From an uncultured bacterium (GTDB lineage Bacteria > Actinomycetota > Coriobacteriia > Coriobacteriales > Eggerthellaceae): 6,245 bases of DNA. The position numbers and the translations under genes were made by a program. Below, in pieces: positions 4,142-6,245 of the stretch (position 1 is its first letter; every line of letters begins with the position of its first letter). Under the pieces are notes generated by a model, which searched no databases, was not told the DNA's origin, and was given only the letters and a program-made list of their open reading frames with translations. Where the stretch lies: NCBI GenBank assembly GCA_905214325.1, contig CAJMLT010000056.1:1-6245 (forward strand), read 5' to 3'.

Positions 4142-5503
4142 ATGCTCGAACGCAAAGCTTATGCCAAATTGCTGAAATGGAAAACCGAATCAAACGGTTC
4201 GAGTGCAATGCTGATTGAAGGGGCAAGACGCGTAGGCAAAAGTACCCTTGCAACGGAATTCGGAAAGAGCGAATACGAGTCATGTCTTGTAGTTGATTTC
4301 ACGAGCGCTCCAAGCGATGTCTTTGATTACTTTGAGGATATGCGCAACGACCTTGATACGTTTTTCGTTTATCTGTCAGCCCTGTATGGCGTAAAGCTCA
4401 TCGACAGAAACACCCTCATCGTGTTCGACGAGGTGCAAGCATATCCGAAAGCAAGAGAATCCATAAAGCAACTGGTTGCCGATGGTCGTTATGATTACAT
4501 TGAAACAGGCTCGCTGGTGTCTATCCGTGAAAACGTACAGGACATTCTCATCCCCTCCGAAGAACGCGCGATGAACCTTGATCCCCTTGATTTCGACGAG
4601 TTTCTGTGGGCCATGGGCGAGATGCCGCTTGCCAAGGCGATCGAGAACTCATTCGAAAACAAGAAACCGCTGCCCGATGCGCTGCACAGGAAGGCTTCGC
4701 GTCTGTTTCGTGAATACATGCTGGTTGGGGGTATGCCACAAGCCGTTGCAGAATATGTCGCTTCTCGCGACTTCGGCCGAACCGACACGGTTAAGCGAGA
4801 CATCCTGAAGCTGTATCGCGATGACATCGCCAAGCACGCAGGAGGATACCGTAGGCGCGTCAGCGCCGTGTTCGACGGGATACCCGGGCAGCTATCGAAG
4901 CATGAGAAGAAGTTTTCTCTATCCTCTCTGAGCAAGGGCGCCCGTATGCGCAGCTATGAGGACGCATTCTTCTGGCTGTCGGACGCGCGAGTGACCAACG
5001 ACTGCTTCAACTCAACAGACCCCAACGTCGGACTCAGAATGAACGAGGAAAGAACAACCGTTAAGTGCTATATGGCCGACACCGGTCTTCTGGTGTCCCA
5101 TGCCTTTTCGGACAGCAGGGACAGTACCAGTGATGGCGTATACCGCGATATCCTACTGAACAAGCTTGAAATAAACGAAGGTATGATTGCCGAAAACGTT
5201 GTAGCACAGGCCCTTCATGCATCGGGACATCGACTTTTCTTCTTTTCGAAATACAACAAGAAGACTAAGAAAAGCATGGAGGTAGACTTCCTTGTAACAG
5301 CGCCTTACTCGAATGCCGCCATGAAGTCGAGGGTATGCCCTATCGAAGTGAAATCCACGAAAAGCTACGAGCTTAAATCGCTGGACGCATTCAAGGATAC
5401 ATTCGGCAAAAAAGTTGGTACTCAGTGGGTCCTGCATCCGGGTCAAATGAGCGTTCAGGGCGATCGTGTTTTCCTTCCACTTTATATGGCGGGAAGACTG
5501 TAG
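4142..5503 (+). CDS. AAA-family ATPase with DUF4143 / PD-(D/E)XK-like C-terminus
   Basis: A complete 453-aa ATPase of the AAA_14/DUF4143 family. Walker A is GARRVGKST (residues 27-35, Lys33), and Walker B is LIVFDEVQ (92-99, Asp96 and Glu97). ETGS at 121-124 fits the sensor strand, followed by the family motif LDPLDFDEFL. The middle has REYMLVGGMPQAVAEY (190-205), the usual DUF4143 entry, and KCYMADTGLL (308-317). The C-terminal part carries a PD-(D/E)XK-like set: Glu351 in AENVVAQAL, Asp382 in MEVDFLV, and Glu402 and Lys404 in IEVKS. The last residues, VFLPLYMAGRL, are typical. Its cellular role is unknown; such genes are common accessory genes and are often suspected of mobility or defence functions. 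GGGAGG stands five bases before the ATG. It stands alone, downstream of a 34-bp-periodic leader. Confidence 0.93.
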   Translation: MLERKAYAKLLKWKTESNGSSAMLIEGARRVGKSTLATEFGKSEYESCLVVDFTSAPSDVFDYFEDMRNDLDTFFVYLSALYGVKLIDRNTLIVFDEVQAYPKARESIKQLVADGRYDYIETGSLVSIRENVQDILIPSEERAMNLDPLDFDEFLWAMGEMPLAKAIENSFENKKPLPDALHRKASRLFREYMLVGGMPQAVAEYVASRDFGRTDTVKRDILKLYRDDIAKHAGGYRRRVSAVFDGIPGQLSKHEKKFSLSSLSKGARMRSYEDAFFWLSDARVTNDCFNSTDPNVGLRMNEERTTVKCYMADTGLLVSHAFSDSRDSTSDGVYRDILLNKLEINEGMIAENVVAQALHASGHRLFFFSKYNKKTKKSMEVDFLVTAPYSNAAMKSRVCPIEVKSTKSYELKSLDAFKDTFGKKVGTQWVLHPGQMSVQGDRVFLPLYMAGRL

Positions 5504-5519
5504 GGATTGCTGCGCCCCA

Positions 5520-5565
5520 AAGCTCAATCCCCCGCATTAGGCGGGTTTGGGTCACACTTGAGCTT
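5520..5565. terminator. Nested inverted repeat between convergent genes, likely terminator
   Basis: AAGCTCAA (5520-5527) and TTGAGCTT (5558-5565) are exact reverse complements, and inside them CCCGC (5531-5535) pairs with GCGGG (5541-5545) around ATTAG. It fills the 67-base gap between the ATPase stop and the stop of the convergent TetR gene. The inner hairpin is followed only by TTT, so as an intrinsic terminator it is weak, but the symmetry suits termination in both directions. Confidence 0.55.
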
Positions 5566-5570
5566 ACGCA

Positions 5571-6224
5571 CTACGAACGGCGCCCTTTTCCACGTGCATC
5601 CACCAAACACATCATGACGAATTCCGCATACTCATCAACGAAACTGCCTGTCACGGGCGGCAGGCCTGCCAGCCGCATGGCTTCGCGCGTCAGGTCGGCG
5701 CAGTTGAAGTGATTATAGAGACCCGTCGCCTGATAGAGTAAACGCAGGTAGAGGTCGTGAGCTTGCGCCTCGCCTGTTTTGGTTCGACGTTGCAGGATGG
5801 CATGGACGGGGCCGCCCATCCGGGCGAACCCACGTTTGAATTGCGTGAGCGTCTCCAGATCGACGTTGGCTTCTATCACGGTAACCAAGATGCTCTGATA
5901 TTTTTGGAAGGACGCATGGGCATCGGTCACTTCGGCCCAAGTACGCGCGAATACGTCGTCGTCCATGGATTCGTCCTTCAGAGCGGCGGCCAAGTCTTCG
6001 AGATAAGCACGATTCTTCGCCGCATGTAGGTTCAGGAATATCTCCTCCTTGGTGGAAACATACTTGTACAGGTTGGCACGCGACCAACCCAGTTCCTTAC
6101 CTATGAGACTGAGCGTTATGTCGCTGTACGGCAGCTCGACGAACAGGGCATCCGTCACCGCCATGATCTGCTCCATGCGTTCCTGCTTATGCTCGGGACT
6201 ACGCGCCCGTATGTAATCGGCCAT
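5571..6224 (-). CDS. TetR-family transcription regulator
   Basis: A complete 217-aa TetR-type repressor. The N-terminal DNA-binding domain spans about residues 14-62, with the helix-turn-helix in DITLSLIGKELGWSRANLYK and the following YVSTKEEIFLNL, a standard TetR pattern. The rest is a helical ligand-binding and dimerisation domain without a recognised ligand signature. The ATG at 6224 has GGGGAAGG seven bases upstream, which supports this start, and the protein begins close to the helix-turn-helix as expected. It is convergent with the ATPase gene. Its target, often the divergent or downstream gene, is probably upstream beyond the window edge, since nothing follows it on its own strand here. 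Confidence 0.92.
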   Translation of the reverse strand: MADYIRARSPEHKQERMEQIMAVTDALFVELPYSDITLSLIGKELGWSRANLYKYVSTKEEIFLNLHAAKNRAYLEDLAAALKDESMDDDVFARTWAEVTDAHASFQKYQSILVTVIEANVDLETLTQFKRGFARMGGPVHAILQRRTKTGEAQAHDLYLRLLYQATGLYNHFNCADLTREAMRLAGLPPVTGSFVDEYAEFVMMCLVDARGKGRRS

Positions 6225-6245
6225 GTTCGAACCTTCCCCGAATAC

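Overview
The window looks like a piece of a moderately GC-rich bacterial chromosome. The mix of genes and the protein style (AbrB-like regulator, tethered hydrolase, LysR, TetR, DUF4143-type ATPase, IS605-family debris) would fit a gut actinobacterium of the Coriobacteriia/Eggerthellaceae type. That placement is an impression, not something the sequence proves. No rRNA, tRNA or CRISPR array was seen.

Layout from left to right. Positions 1-96 hold the start of a probable minus-strand gene that leaves the window and carries an 11-base G tract (C on the + strand) in its coding sequence. A perfect 17-bp hairpin at 205-242 closes the next unit, a two-gene minus-strand operon (1594 to 273). It encodes a 71-aa SpoVT/AbrB-type DNA-binding protein whose stop overlaps the start of a membrane-anchored alpha/beta hydrolase by ATGA. 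A 25-bp imperfect palindrome (1618-1642) sits on the operon's likely extended -10 promoter. Between 1669 and 1851, also on the minus strand, is a short open frame that appears to be the leftover C-terminus of a DUF4143-type ATPase.

The middle holds a divergent pair: a LysR-type regulator (minus, 2834-1959) and a maltose/galactoside-type sugar O-acetyltransferase (plus, 2938-3507). They share an intergenic region with a LysR-like T-N11-A site (2844-2862), so the regulator probably controls itself and the acetyltransferase. Directly after the acetyltransferase stop lies the 3' remnant of an IS200/IS605 (IS1341-like) element. It consists of a TnpB zinc-finger tail (3509-3766) and the hairpin of the element's right end, finishing near 3813.

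From 3814 to 4141 there is a gene-poor leader. It has a perfect Shine-Dalgarno sequence in front of a 16-codon ORF, then three copies of a CGGRTTCGTGY motif spaced exactly 34 bp apart, the last just ahead of an intact AAA/DUF4143 ATPase (4142-5503, plus). A nested inverted repeat (5520-5565) separates this gene from a convergent, complete TetR-family regulator (6224-5571, minus).

Taken together, small regulatory modules (AbrB-hydrolase, LysR-acetyltransferase, TetR) are separated by debris of mobile or horizontally acquired genes. Nothing here forms one clearly recognisable multi-gene pathway. The less ordinary points are the possible phase-variable tract, the two DUF4143-like sequences on either side of the LysR module, the TnpB/right-end remnant, and the 34-bp-periodic leader of the ATPase.
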